Shown piece by piece: positions 23,495 through 37,132 of a DNA stretch of 64,000 nucleotides. This stretch comes from Ostrinia nubilalis (lineage: Eukaryota; Arthropoda; Insecta; Lepidoptera; Crambidae): the NCBI RefSeq assembly GCF_963855985.1, contig NC_087091.1, positions 18,482,154 to 18,546,153 on the forward strand, in the 5' to 3' direction. The notes under the pieces were generated by a model, which was not told where the DNA came from, made no database searches, and worked only from the letters and a program-made list of their open reading frames with translations. Each line of letters starts with the position of its first letter. The first letter of the stretch is position 1. The translations under genes and the position numbers were made by a program.

Positions 23495-23770
23495 CGTTCA
23501 TTCGCTTCAGCCGAAAGACGTCCACTGCTGAACAAAGGCCTCCCCAAGGATTTCCACAAAGACCGGTCCTGCGCCGCTCGCATCCAGCCACCTCCCCCGA
23601 CCTTCACCAGATCGTCGCTCCACCTAGTGGGAGGCTTGCCCACGCTACGTCTTCCAGCTCGTGGTCGCCACTCAACAACTTTCCTGCCCCAGCGGCCATC
23701 AGCTCTACGAGCTATGTGCCCCGTCCACTGCCACTTGATTTTAGCGATTCTGCGGGCTATGAAGAAAGTC
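23495..23770 (-). pseudogene. 3' fragment of a LINE reverse transcriptase
   Basis: The minus strand reads G-H-I-A-R-R-A-D-G-R-W-G-R-K-V, then P-P-T-R-W-S-D-D-L-V-K and W-M-R-A-A-Q-D-R-S. This is the C-terminal tail common in lepidopteran endonuclease/RT LINE proteins. A frame change breaks the last part. The rest of the LINE is absent, as expected for 5' truncation. Confidence 0.75.
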
Positions 23771-24346
23771 TAAAGACAATTTCAATAGATAATTGCATGG
23801 TCTAAAATATTGTCCTACATATTTTTATGATATAACTTACCGTTTGGCTGAAAATCTCAAAAACCCGTATTTTTTCACTTTAACCTTGAATTTTTTATAA
23901 TTGTGCTAAAACCGAACATTCGTACCAATTTTCAGCTGTATGCGAATTATTGCAGGGTTCATGTCTAATTTGACCGGACTATAATAGGCAATCGTAACTT
24001 TAAATGTCATATTAGTAGCCAAATTCAAAAAATTTAAAATTAGTCACAGTCGTAACGCAAGTGTGCGGCAGTGCTGGGCTGTTTACCGGGCATATTTGTC
24101 ATAAGATTAAATACGTAATTGTTCTCTACACACACTTGTCCCGGGAGAGGGCTCGCGGGACGCAGCCGGCGCGCGCGCAAACACATACACTGCGCTTAGC
24201 TTCCACTGCGCGGTGTTTGGTCGGAGCGGGTAATGACCAGGATTAGCTGCTCAAAATAACGATCATGGCGAGTATTACTCTTAGCTGAAAGTGTGTGATC
24301 ATTGAAAGTGTTAAAAGCAGCTTACAGCGAAACAGAGGATATAATA
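23771..24346. other. Intergenic, no gene seen
   Basis: AT-rich sequence, then a moderately GC-rich stretch at about 24,060-24,240. No feature was supported. Confidence 0.55.
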
Positions 24347-24732
24347 CAGGGTGTGGTTTTGTAAAACAACGCCATTCTCAGGGGTGGTAGTATACACGAC
24401 ACTGATGCCGAAAAAATATAAAAAAAATATTTTAAATGTTCATGGAAAAATCCATGAAATTAGGAAAATGGTATTATTACGCGGGCGAACTATCGGACAG
24501 TCCCCTCGCTCTCTCGGGGCGGTGCGTGGCCGCATGTGCTCGGTGGTGTAGCGGGGTACGCGGGGGTGGTACGGGCGGTAACAAGCGCCGTCTCGAAAGT
24601 TTTAGGAGACTTTTGAAAAAGGTTTTTTAGTATTAAAGTAATAGTTAAAATTTTATTTATATTTTTCTTGTAATTACTTTCATGTGTATTACCACTCCTG
24701 AAATGGGCGTTGTTTTACAAAACCACACCCTG
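24347..24732. mobile_element. 386-bp MITE with 40-bp-class terminal inverted repeats
   Basis: CAGGGTGTGGTTTTGTAAAA at the left matches the inverse complement at the right, and similarity continues about 40 bp with few differences. TA flanks both ends. The centre holds an unrelated GC-rich segment (about 24,480-24,600). Confidence 0.85.
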
Positions 24733-26878
24733 TATGGATTAAATGGAACCAAATTCAAAACCTTAACGCATCAACACACGAACTGTTCTAAATTGAAATG
24801 GGAATTAATTTATAACTACAAATTTACATTAGCCTTAACGTCCGCAGAACAAAAATTAATGGACACTCAGTCATAATATCATCATTCATCAATCCTACTT
24901 CGCAAACTGAACAATCAGTCTTGTGTGAGCTCGTGTGTTGATGTCATAACGAGTTGCCAAAGTGAGTTGCGAGTTGCGCGCGCGACTCGTGGCCGCCCCG
25001 CGCCGCGTGTTCAACCCTCCGCGTACCTGATGGTGCAAATATGATACCTGACAAGTACACATAGAGAAAGTAACTACTTACTTTTAGGATAGATATTAAT
25101 ATTGACAGTTTCAGCAAACGGTATTTTCAATTAACAGAAAAAATAGTTGAAAATTATTATAAGTTTCTTACTTTCCTATTACATAAATCATATTTAAAAA
25201 ATAGTTACTCCACTGCGACGAACGCAAATAGGATTTTTATTCATCATACAGTATCTACCTACTTTATTTCATCCACAACTTTTCTCGGATTTGGTATTTT
25301 TAACTCTTTGCATTATATTCGGCTTTAAAAATATGAAAGGAGTTGAGGGTTAATATGGAGATGTTTGCTTCAGGGAGGGGAGGGAGGCGCGGTTAACAAA
25401 TTATACGAAAAGGGTAACGATGAAACGCCGCGGGCCGACAACTTTTTGGAATATTTGGAGATGCTTTTTGAACTTGCCGGGACCTTGATATGTTAGCAAT
25501 TATTAACGTAATTTGTGAAATTCCGAGACGCAAAATTGCCTATGACAGAGGGTTTCTAGAACGCACGGTAGAAAGCTAATTTACTTTGTACTTATATTTT
25601 ATAATGTCCAAAGAGAGCAATAAAATGAACGCGAATTAAATATGATTTATTTATATTGCCTTTTTCATTATTATGAATGCTACGAATAGGTATTTTAAGT
25701 TAGATCTTAAAAAGACTGAATTATTATTTTGAGAGGTAAATCATCTGTTAAACAATGAGTACATACTAAATGTAATGTAATAGCATTGTCAGTACCTATC
25801 TCCGTGTATATAACTCACTTATTTAAAGTAAGCCTAAATTAGCTTTGACCATGTGAATTACACCTGTTTTCACTTGGCGAAGAAATTAAAGTCGCCCTGT
25901 ATAGTTTAGTTTAGTCCAAATGCGTCGCAAATAAACAAACATCCCATAGGCACGGCGCGTCCCGCGGGAGTCCGCGAACGAGACAAGTTTTTCTATTTCC
26001 CGCCCGCCCTAAGCGCTCTCCGCCCTCGCCTCAATTCCACCTCGCTTGTAAACAATATGATATTCGAGACATTTTTAAACTAGCCTCGACACCAATTTTG
26101 TGGAAGTCGAATAGTTTACGTACGTTTTGAATACCTACATTTCTATTTTTCTGTTATTTTAATTATACTCAACTTGTTCATTGTATCAGTTCATCAACAT
26201 AATTTATTATCTTCACATATCTTGTTTAAACATTAACATATATCTAAAACATGGTACAAATGATCTTGTAATAAATAGCAAGATGATAATACTTAGATTA
26301 GATTGTTCTTCAATCTTCTGACCTCCATGAGATCGGATATTCCGTAGGTATGAATGTTACAGCACTACGTACCTAGGTACTTACCTTTCCTTAACAATTC
26401 TCCCAGAGTAGAAGCTGGTTGATAAATAATATGTGTACATTGATACAGTTTCCTTACGCAATACTAGCGTGCAACAAGATCGCCTGTTAGTAAATGCCTG
26501 ACGATAAGCCTATACACATCCTCCTGCAGAGCACAGGCCTCACCTTTAGTTAATCGGTAGAATGAACTGACCGATGTGAAATTTATATGAAATTAAAGAA
26601 CAATAAGAGCTTTCATAAGAAAGCAATCTACCTACAAATAAAGTAATTTTAACGAAATATTGTTACGCCTATCCCTTGCTGGACGTCCAATTAGCAGTAA
26701 CTAAGACAACAGCGACGCCGCGACTTGCGGCGACGATGCCGGCAGTAATTGGCAGGCGGCCCCCGGCGGCTGCCGGCTGCGCCCAAGACAATCAAGTTGG
26801 GGAAAAGCGGCTTTTAAATACACCTTCATTTCAATAAAAAATACTCGGCAGCTAATTATTCTTCGGTAAACTGTTAAC
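24733..26878. other. Intergenic, no gene seen
   Basis: AT-rich DNA with GC-rich patches at about 24,950-25,020, 25,945-26,045 and 26,705-26,790. No gene was recognised. Confidence 0.6.
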
Positions 26879-26973
26879 GTTCGGCCAAACCAACGCGATC
26901 ACACGCGATCAGCCTGCGTGCAGCGATGGCAACCAGACTTAAATCTCTTGTGATTGTGTTGGTTTGGCCGAAC
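26879..26973. mobile_element. 95-bp palindromic MITE
   Basis: GTTCGGCCAAACCAACGCGA at the left pairs with the inverse at the right (one or two differences). Compact hairpin. Confidence 0.65.
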
Positions 26974-27782
26974 CTTTACAACGCCGATGTCAATCGAAAC
27001 TTGGGCAGTGGGCGACCGTCATGATGAGACCACCTCGATAACTGTGGATTGCTTAGTATTTTAGACTACCTATACCTACAATACCAAATAAATTATACAA
27101 ACCTAAAATACGAAGCCTTATCAGTGCCGCCAACCGTCGGCCCGTAGTGCCGCGACTGATCGCGTCCCTGCGATGTTTACGCAGCCGGCAGAGCTCGCAC
27201 AAAGGAGCTCGTACACTGCAACAAACCACACAACGTGCCCACAACCTTAGCCAAATGATACGGACGGCGCGGCGGGGCTCGAATTAGCTTCGGAGATTCA
27301 ATGTTTAGCCTTTCCGTAGTCCAACAAATATACCTACATGATACCATCCAATTTTATTCACCTCATTAGTGCTTACTATGTATTAGCAATTTATACAAAC
27401 ATAGGTACGATTGCGCTTTTAACTAAATGCAACTGACGGATTCTGTCTGACGCATAGCTCGTTACAGATTGAATACTGTGTAGATATTGTTTAGCGATCT
27501 TCAGCCAGCCCAGGCGGCCAGGCTGTGCACTCTCTGAACGAGTAGTTAGCAAACACGAGTTGAGTGTACTAGCTCGGACAGGCTCGGCACCGTCGCTCCT
27601 GAAGCCACAGCCGAAGTATGAACTGCAAAGGACACAAATAACAACGGCACGAGTCGGCACGACCCCATGTTTCCGCAGAATCAGTATTGTATGTAATATA
27701 ATAAAACATACCTCGCTATTATTTTGCATGGAAAACAGGAAAATATCCTCATTTGACTAATGTTTATGATGATGACGATGAT
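26974..27782. other. Intergenic, no gene seen
   Basis: Contains a GC-rich patch at 27,120-27,280. No gene was supported. Confidence 0.55.
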
Positions 27783-27983
27783 AAACCGGCAGACAGTGGT
27801 GACTGAGTTTGTTGCGGCGCTTCTTCTCAGCACTTGCCAAATGTTTGTCTCGAAGCGCTGGTAGGGCAAAAAAAGAATAAGACATGTATAGGCTCCTTAA
27901 AAGCATTTGACGATTTGTAAGTAACAAATTTAATTAGTCTATACAAATAAAGATAATTTTGATTTGATTTTGACTTTGACGAG
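27783..27983 (+). repeat. Retro-element 3' tail, copy 1
   Basis: Nearly the same sequence occurs at 58755-58908 plus 59263-59294, where a MITE interrupts it. The tail ends in an AATAAAGATAATTTTGATTT-like run, typical of a non-LTR element 3' end. No coding sequence. Confidence 0.7.
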
Positions 27984-28370
27984 TTTATACCCAGTTTCTT
28001 TTAGTGAAAACTGATTTGTATTCTACCTTTACATTATGTGCACTATATTTGCTAGTCTACAGTTAGTTTATCTGAGACAATTAATTTTCTAGCAGCAAAT
28101 GCACGTACCTACCTACGTTTGTGACTTAAGTATGTATAGTGTACTGTACACAGAAATAACACCGTAGATGCAGTCCGTTGCAAGCCGAGCGAGCGGCCGG
28201 GAGCAAACACACGCTCGAGTCGGCACACAATCTTCCTTAGAGCGTGCGCGGCCGGTGGGAGAGGAACATGACGTGCTGGGAGACGCATTTGATGGTTATT
28301 CTGACTTCGTAGTTCTCGTGATTGGCAAAAAACGAATAGTCTAGGTGACGTCTATCATCATCATCATCGT

Positions 28371-28505
28371 CATCATCATTTCAGCCATAGGACGTTCACT
28401 GCTGAACATATTCCTCCACCAATGATTTCCACAATGGCCGGTTGGTGGCGGCCTGCATCCAGCGCCTTCCCGCTACCCTTATGATGTCGTCGGTCCTCCT
28501 TGTAT
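28371..28505 (-). pseudogene. LINE 3' fragment, short
   Basis: Shares the 'GACGTTCACTGCTGAACA' type 3' end and following RT-tail homology with 23495-23770, but is more diverged and shorter. (ATC)n precedes it on the plus strand. Confidence 0.6.
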
Positions 28506-29927
28506 CACGTCCATGTACTTAGTGCAATCATTTATGTTTTCTTTGCGTCTCTCGCCCTTTTGTCCGTGACATGACTTCTTTTAGCGTATTTTCGTACCTT
28601 CCACTTCTACTAAAGCTAATTGTGTACTTTAATAACGTTACACATCATTCACATTCCTCTATAGAGGAAGGTTAAGGTTAGTTACCTTATACCCAAGTCA
28701 TAGTACATGAGTATTCAAATAGAACCAAATCCTATATAACATGCTTATTTTAGTCTGAGTACAGTACCTAACATCGAAGTCAAGAAATAATATTTGGATC
28801 CTTCCTCTAGACATGCCTCAAAAGCCATCTATCGTTTTACCCCAAATAATATAGTCATTACTGAAACACGGCGTGGCAACTGGCTGGCTCCGGCCGGCCC
28901 GGGCGCTCCGGGCGCTCCCAAATCACGCTAATTCCGTGTCCGATACATAAAACGGTCCTCATTTGAATAGTGTCCGTTGTTCGATGCTAATGCCAGTGCG
29001 TAGGCATCGACACAGCCCGGACCAGTGGCAGCCTGCTCAAAGGTCACGTCACAAACAGTACGATTCCATGAAATTCAATGTAAGGGCTATCTCTACATTG
29101 CCTACTTACTTATTTACCTACATTAAGTACGTGTCAAAGTAACGCAAGATTGCATTAGGCGTTTAACGGGTAGTTAGTACGTAATATCAGTAAGTACCTA
29201 AGTACCTAACATTGCTGTTCTCGCCGAGTAGAATAGAACCACTCTTCCGTAGATGTCGACTAATTGGGAAAAAGCGACTAAGGAATAAAATTAAAAATTC
29301 GAACATCAAACTTACCAACTCATCTGGCCAGCATAGGGAGTGTAAGTCAAATCCTCCATTTGGCTCTGCTATCACAGAGATCGTGCTCCTGTAGTTGAGT
29401 GACACTACGACGTCAATACCTAAATAACCGTTTGGGGTATACTTATCTGTTATCTTGCAAGTCTCAACACATGAGCCAAATTTTAAGTGTTAATGCACAG
29501 TAGTTTTTGATTCCCTCTACACCGTCGTCGTCGTCAAAACATTCATTGACTGGACTAAAGGCATTTATTCATATTTAGTCATTACTTATAGTTACTCGTA
29601 CTAATTGCAATCTCGAACGCGTCCTACTTGTATTAATTCAATTACCTATTTTCTACTGGCGGATTTCTTTGGACTTTCGCACAGACACCCAATTATCCTC
29701 CGTGAATAATATAATAAGGCGCAGTAAGCGACTAGACATGACCTGGACTGGAATAAAAAAGGCCAAGGGCCAAGCCGGATCACTACTCGGGATTTGTGGA
29801 TTCTGTAGATCTACATAATTTTTATTTTGATTCTGTTCGCGCAGCAACTAACCCGTTACAAGTGTTACCATGCCATGATTTTTATATGAATTACGGGCGA
29901 CGTAGGTAATTTTTGTAATTTATTATT
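28506..29927. other. Intergenic, no gene seen
   Basis: AT-rich sequence with a GC-rich patch at about 28,880-28,920. No feature was supported. Confidence 0.55.
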
Positions 29928-30240
29928 CCTGAGATGAATGATATTGACATGGCAGAGCTATGGTTTCAACAAAATGGTGTTACCATCCAACCAGCACGCG
30001 ACACATTCAATTTATTGCGGAAAATATTCGATGAGCGCATAATTTCACGTAATGGACCTTTGAATTTGCCTCCACAATCGTGTGATCTCACACTTGTGGA
30101 TTATTTTCTCTGGGGATATGTGAAGTCCACTACTGCACAGATAAACTACTGACTTCAATACCAACATTCGTCGCGTTATTGCCGATGTATGGCCCCAGTT
30201 GCTCGAAAAAGAAATTGAAAATTAGACATCCCGATTAGGT
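29928..30240 (+). pseudogene. Mariner/IS630-like transposase C-terminal remnant
   Basis: Reads W-F-Q-Q-N-G where active relatives have Q-Q-D-G, so a catalytic Asp appears replaced by Asn. Later come C-D-L-T-L-V-D-Y-F-L-W-G-Y-V-K. A stop at about 30,150 interrupts the tail, and similarity continues in another frame. Clearly inactive. Confidence 0.75.
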
Positions 30241-30365
30241 ACGCTACATTTGAGCCAACCGTGGAACCCTTAGGCAAAAATTATTTTGAAGCATATATGC
30301 CACAAGAATACCTTTTAAACAATACCAATACAAATAATACAATGTCAATAAAATATATTTTGACG

Positions 30366-30455
30366 TTCGTTTTCAGCCAAATGACGTCCACTGCTGGACA
30401 AAGGCCTCCCCCAAGGTTTTCCACAATGAACGGTCCTGCGCTGCCCGTATTTTGA
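30366..30455 (-). repeat. LINE 3' end fragment
   Basis: Carries the AAATGACGTCCACTGCTGGA / AAAGGCCTCCCCCAAGG signature of the same LINE family as 23495-23770; about 90 bp remain. Confidence 0.65.
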
Positions 30456-31047
30456 CGTATTTTATTTCATTTTAAAGTTGTATATCTACCTCTAAAAAAA
30501 CACCCTATACATACATTATACATAAATAACAATTTATTAAGCTGTAACGTTTCGAAAATTAAAACCCTGTTAATGTAATATTGCGAATGACTTGCTATTG
30601 GTGTACTTACCTTTATAAATAGGTAAATAAATACAAAAGACTACTAGCTACCAGCTACTGTTTTAAACTTATGTAGTAAAAACATTTACACCTACAACTA
30701 TTCTTCTAATTCAAATTATTTCTATTTATATGTATCTATTCTAGAATCGATCTATTATATTATTAGAGGCTAAGACTTAGTCCTATTATTTCAGATGGAT
30801 TTCTCCCCAGTGGTCCAAACGGAACCCTGCCCGCTCGCTAGCTAATCTAATAATGAATTAAACGACTGCGACGCTGCCGTTTCTTTGTCACTCTCGCCTT
30901 GAATTAATTTGAACTTTCCGTCTGCAACTGGTTTCAGCATCCGCGTTGGACTCTACTACTAGGTTATAAACTATGATTAGGTACGTATTTGCGGTCTCCA
31001 ACAAGGCTCTCGGATGTTTCCTATTGTTACATAGGTTTAATATTGTA
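30456..31047. other. Intergenic, no gene seen
   Basis: AT-rich sequence with a modest GC-rich patch near 30,820-30,960. Confidence 0.55.
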
Positions 31048-31494
31048 CAGTCACGGAATGAAAAGGTTCGTCAGTTTTCAAATTGATTCCTTCAACGAAT
31101 CGCGAGCACATATTACCTTTTGAAACTATGTTACAGAATAATCTCGAGTTAGAGAAAATAATCTTTAACTGTTCGTCAGTAAAGTTCAAAATTATTCAGA
31201 TCAAAGTTGTTTGACGATTTATCTTGTCAAGAAGATTATAATGATTGAGAAACTAAAACCTTCTTGTTGGTTCAACCTGCCATTATTATTTCAATTGGTC
31301 AATGTCATCATTGCATTGCACTGATGGGATAGAAAAATAAACAAGCAAAACCTTATTTGTTAGCAAACGTCATATTTATTTAAATGTTAGCAGCACTGTT
31401 TCTTGCACTGTTATGTTGGCAGGTTTGACTCTTACAGTACCTAGTGCAAGCGAAAACCGACACTAAGGTGACGAACCTTTTCATTCTGCGACTG
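31048..31494. mobile_element. 447-bp TA-flanked MITE
   Basis: CAGTCACGGAATGAAAAGGT at the left and its inverse (two differences) at the right, with TA outside both. Confidence 0.85.
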
Positions 31495-31502
31495 TACATT
31501 AA

Positions 31503-31620
31503 GCCTAGGCGCAGACTACAGACTTTTATTCGGCCGATAGTTGGGCCCGATTCTAATTTGTATAAAGACAGACTTTTAGTCGGCCGATAGTTGGGCCCGA
31601 TTCTAATTTATATAAAGAAT
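31503..31620. repeat. Truncated MITE with internal direct duplication
   Basis: Matches the left end of the complete MITE at 43201-43497 (GCCTAGG...GGCCGATAGTTGGGCCCGAT). The core of about 50 bp is present twice in tandem, and the right terminus is missing. Confidence 0.75.
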
Positions 31621-31819
31621 CAAACTTTGTATTTATTATTGTTTAGGTATACATAAAAGTTATTAAAATTTATTATTTTATTTTTTTCTTTGTTAAGGAA
31701 ACAAACAGCATGATTGAGTTGATACATGTGAACTTAAAAAATAAAAAAGTACAGTAGCCTAATCAGTTGGTTTAGAGTCGCTTCTCAAACTAAATTCGAT
31801 TTAATAAATTAACTAAATA

Positions 31820-32338
31820 CACTCAACATCAAATAAACCGCACCTTCCGCGACGCGAACTTTAAAGATTTTTTTCTGACACAATCATGGTACCCCAACAA
31901 TATTGGTGTTATTTGAAAGCCCAATAAATATCCTTAAAGAAAAATACATTTCATTTCTAAATAAATGATTAACATTTACCATAAATGTGACTTGAAAATA
32001 GACCTCACTTTGGGCTCACCTCTGGGATCAATTAGACCAATTTTTATGGTTATAAAACCAAATAAAGATCTCACGTATCCTCTTTAACAGGTGGATAGCG
32101 ATTAATCCCAACTTAACAGTTTTATAGTCATAAAAAATGGCTATAGCGTAACTACCAATTTTTTGAAGAAGTGACTCTGGATCCTTGTAAAGACACATTT
32201 TTGGGGTAAAAACCTTTCCTTTAATGAAATGAAGTTTAGAACTAGGCTTTCAAATGGTACCAATGTTGGTGTGAAGTGGGAATGCATACGTTTGATAAGT
32301 GCTTGTCGCGGGAGGTGCGATTTATTTGATGCCGAGTG
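31820..32338. mobile_element. 519-bp TA-flanked MITE
   Basis: CACTCAACATCAAATAAACC at the left pairs with the inverse of the right end (GGTGCGATTTATTTGATGCC...GAGTG). TA flanks both ends. A second inner inverted pair surrounds an ACC(A)A-TATTGG motif (about 31,890-31,930 and 32,250-32,280). Confidence 0.8.
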
Positions 32339-33319
32339 TAATTCGATTCCTGTCTTAGGCAGTTCTATTTTTTCAAGTTATTTATAATGTCGGGTATAAT
32401 TCAGTTGGCATTATAAGTTTGGCAATTGGTCAAATTACAACAGTAAGTGTCAAGTAAGACAATATTATTTGTTTGGTAAACTCACGTAAAACTTTTTTCC
32501 CTTGTTCATTGACTGCAATGAAATGAGAACGGGCATAATTAATAAAAAATACAGGATATGTTTGTTATAAAATTTATTTTATCGTCGAATATAATGTAAT
32601 AATGGAAGTCCATGCTTTGCATGCATGATAATACAATATTATATTTTAGAATAATATCCTTAGTAGCCTAATAGGACAGTTATGTAATACAAACGCAATA
32701 AAATGTCGGAACATAGGTAATATACTAATATAAATATCAAAAAATATTTAACATAAATACCGAAGGATGTTAAAAGATTATAATTATTTTGCTTACAGAT
32801 TTAACATAATATGAGTAATAAACTGAAGAGTTTAAAACACCAGTTTTGTCAAAAAATAATATGTTGTATGTAAACAGGAAAACACATAACGGAAAAGGGC
32901 AACAACTTTTAAATGTATTTAGGATTATTTTATAGCCTCTATTGCTAGGTAACTGGCACCCTCAACTTTAACTGGAAACTTTTAAATATTAAACTCGTTT
33001 AAATAATTGAAATTACCGGACACTACAATATGAGTAACTTAGTTATAAACGCATATAAATTAAGATTTTTATTTCGTATACCTACGGGTGAATTTTTCTA
33101 GGTGTTTCGGGTGAAAAATTTGTAAAGCATCTTTATAAATTGTACAACTTGTCACAGTTTTAAACGGTTGCAATTTAAAACTTAACTTTTGAGAATGTTT
33201 ATTAGCTAACACGTCTGCGAAAATACGTCTAAGAACGTTTCGCTATTTCATAAGTTTCGGGTCTTGTCAACCATATTATGTCCACTTGAAAAATTCACCT
33301 TTTTATGTCTAAAATCATA
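32339..33319. other. Intergenic, no gene seen
   Basis: AT-rich DNA with no coding or repeat signal that I could support. Confidence 0.55.
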
Positions 33320-33692
33320 CAGGGTGGAATTTTGTAATGCCACTTGAAGGGAAAATACTCCTAATACTGTAGATAGAAAATTTAACTCAAAGGCAACATT
33401 CCTTTATTTATGAAAAGAAAGAAAACGGCATTCAAAGATTTCAACACCATACCATACCAAAACATTTTTATAACTATTGAAAATGATTTATGACATCGTG
33501 GTTTTCCTTTCATTTGATTTATCAACTTTGTTAGAGAGATTCCATCCTTATAATTAACCATCGATGCACAGGGTGTAATTTTATTAGATTTTAGTCGGTT
33601 CTATTTCCGGGTGTGGCAAACGAATTTTTGCCACACCCGCCAGTATTAAAAGAGCACTTTCCCAAGAGGTGTCATTACAAAATTCCACCGTG
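33320..33692. mobile_element. 373-bp TA-flanked MITE
   Basis: CAGGGTGGAATTTTGTAATG and its inverse at the right end, with TA outside both. Internal sequence is shared with a partial copy at 46497-46620. Confidence 0.85.
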
Positions 33693-36600
33693 TACTTATA
33701 GATTCGTCTTATAACGTTTTATTGGTGAGCATAATAAACCTATTTCAGAACTAAAATCTGCTTAATTTACAGAAATATTATATTTTCTTTGATTCAAAAT
33801 TAAGAATATGTTATTTTCGCTTGTTCCCATCCAGTCACACTGGAACTGATTACAAACATATACCTTTATTTATTGTTAAAGATAGCTTTCATTATAAAGA
33901 ATCAATGTGCGAAATACATAAAAAATAATAATTAGGTAATATAAGCTTACAGTAAGAAAATACAGGTTAACGAGTAAGGGTGTGACTGGGTGGGATTTTT
34001 TCCCCAACGAGTAACAGTTTCTCGTTTTAGTGTGACTCGTTAGGAATAAGCGAAAATATATCATAGTAATTTATTATAAAAATAATCCACATAACAACAT
34101 ATCAGTATATGTGTGCTTACCATGAGTTTATGTTAGGTGTGGTCGCTAGCGAGGTCGTCAAAAAAATCTATGAGGACTTTAGTTTTTGAAAGTGCCGCTA
34201 GGGGCGCTGTGCAATCTGTCATACTATCATTTTTTACGCAGTCGCTACGCTTACGCACGCCTGACCTAAACTCAAGCAAATCTGTAATTTGGAGTTTATA
34301 GAAAGAATACGATAGTATGCACCATGATTTTCTTCCCGAGTCCAAATATTTCCCCCGATAGTCTACTGAGCTGTGTGCTTACACTAACGAATCAAAGTTG
34401 TATTTATTTGATTACATAATATTATGTTAGCAACCAATTTTGAGCCTGAAAAGCATTTTTTACTTATGTAACAAACAAAATGCCTAATTGTAAAATCGTA
34501 TTCGGTCTTGTTGCAAAAAAAATAGACTGTCTTATTTATTTTATCTCATTTTAAACCGATATTATCAAACTGCTCGGCGTTAACAGAGCGACCAACTTAT
34601 TTATCATACAAATTCAATACTAACGAGTATTGATTTTCACTGCTTTAGATTTATTATGCATATATACATATTTTTGTAATAAGTCTATCGCATTTACAAC
34701 GTTTAGACACAATATTTTTATTGATGAGTCACTAAAGTATAAAAATACATATTCTAACACTATAACGAGTAAAGTAACATTACTTGGCAATCATATTGTG
34801 TTAGAGGAATCATGTTAAAACTATTGAGCACAATATACACAATATAAAAACGATTCTTCATTTAAAAATATAAATGTTATATCGTTCATAACTCGTTAAA
34901 ACATATTATTTAGCATTTTTTCATTATCTATACAGACAGTTGACAGTCTATCTCAAATTTGTCGAAAACTTAATATGACAATAATATAAGTGTGACATTT
35001 TAAAAGATGAAAAAAGGGCCGCGATCTTCCCTGTATTTTACCAACCTGTAAATATTTACGGTTGTTAAACTGAAGCACAAAAACTTAATTTAATTGTCAC
35101 AATAATAAACTAAATTAAAACGCTATAATAGTGGCGAGTGTGCCATCTCTGTTTCAAATATTACTTATGGCCCCGCCTGCCACGAGTCTGCGTCCAGTAT
35201 AGGTAGGATTGGTGTAAATGGGTCCGAAGTTAAGTTACAGTCAAAACACATAATCGGTCCTTGGTCAATATCACTTTTGACTAGTTTTAAAATTTCTTTA
35301 TTGACATAAATACGTAACAAACAAGTGAATAACAAAGATAAAGTACATTGTTACAACTATAACATTCGCTAAACTTTAATCTTACCAGGCTACTAGCGCC
35401 TCCAAAGATTTTACACACCAATGTTCATACTGATAAAACGTATTGTAAGTGTTAAATTAATCAATAAACTAGATGCAACATTTTTGTGATAAACATTGCT
35501 TATTGCTATCTATTTTAATAAGTAAGGCGGTAGATGTGCGCCAAAAAACTTATTAGGTAAAAAAAAACGATTGACCAAACCGGAGCTAGCAACCAGTGGC
35601 GCGGGCCGCGATAGGAGCTACCCTGCCTCCCACCGTTATACTTTTGACTGATTTTTCCAGTCAAGCGGTTTTGACCAAGGACGTCAGTCAAAGTCACGCG
35701 CATCCGTGACAGGCCACTACTTCAAATAACACGTTCAACGCGTAGTGCATTGATAAAATTATTATTATTATTTAGAACTCGACGCTCCGTCGTCACTAAA
35801 GCATTTATTGCTTTAGCTAATTTTACATTCTAGTACAATTTGGTGTCACGATAGTTTTTTTTATTATAATAATACACGGAATATGCATGAAAATAATAAA
35901 ACAAACGCAGAAATAGAACTTTATCAAAAAAAGAATAGTTGCCTTCAGTTTCTTTTTAGAAGAAAAAACGGAATGTTAATACCTAGTAAGTAAAAATAAC
36001 ATTATTTTAGCGTAGCATCTTCACTCAAACGTCTCTGAAGGTCATAGTTGGTAAATAATAATTTATTTCTTGTAAATTGATAACAAAGATAATTTCATGC
36101 ATATGACCAATTATAATAATCGCAACATTGAAATCTAGTACGTCTATGTCGCACACGTATCTAAAGCATTCGATCTATCAAATATCTAAAATAGGACACA
36201 GTCAGCACCACAGTTAATAAGTAAGCCTCAACTCTTACAGCTTTTTATTCATTTCTTTTCACCTACAAATCTACCTATTTAAGTTTTACAACATTATTTT
36301 GTGGCTAGTTAGTTATACATAACTATAATGTACAGTGGTATATCGTAGTTTGTGCTTCGTACTGAGCAACTATATTGGAGCGAGCGTTTCAACTACGCTT
36401 ATAATCACAAAGTTTAAAACCGAATTACACACAAATCATTTGCGACACTTCGACAGATATAAGAGTATTTTTTTCTAATGTAATAAAATATAATTTCAAC
36501 ATTGTAATCGTTTTAAATGTTCTTTACTAAAACAACCTTGTAAAAATACTCCCTAAACAATTCAATTATCGCATAATTTCAAACCACAATTTGTTTCTAT

Positions 36601-36733
36601 CTACTTTAATTTCTACACAAACGATTGCTCACTCACAACCATGTATAAATCGTTTGTCTGAAATAAAAAAAATATATATAGACAGGTCAGAATAACCTAT
36701 TCTATGAGTGAAACCTGTAACGGGTTTAACACT
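33693..36733. other. Intergenic, no gene seen
   Basis: Long AT-rich stretch of over 3 kb. Only short frames occur, none with recognisable motifs. Confidence 0.6.
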
Positions 36734-36998
36734 GAACGTCCCATCCAAATTTCATCATGAATCAAAAAACGGTCCCATTCACATTCGATCCCATTAGCAT
36801 TTGGTCCCATTCACTTTTTTTTATTCGCAAAATGGTTACACTCAGATATTATACATTATATTTTTGAAACAATAGTTAAACTTAAAAACAATAGGTTGAA
36901 ACAAATGTGACCATTTTGCGAATGGGGCTGAATGCCAATGGGACCGAATGCGAATGTGACCGTTTTTTGATTCGTGATGCAATGCGAATGGGACGTTC
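36734..36998. mobile_element. 265-bp foldback MITE
   Basis: GAACGTCCCAT at the left and ATGGGACGTTC at the right. Inside, the word GGTCCCATTC(A) recurs and is mirrored as GAATGGGACC-like words on the other side. Confidence 0.7.
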
Positions 36999-37132
36999 TA
37001 CCTCAAATCCTATGAACTTGTTACTGTTCACTCTGCGCGCAACATTTGAATAAGCGACTGAAAGTAAAGCACACATTTACTCGTACTTAGATAATCGTGG
37101 TAGCCATTATGTGACCCCACATTTATTCTCAA

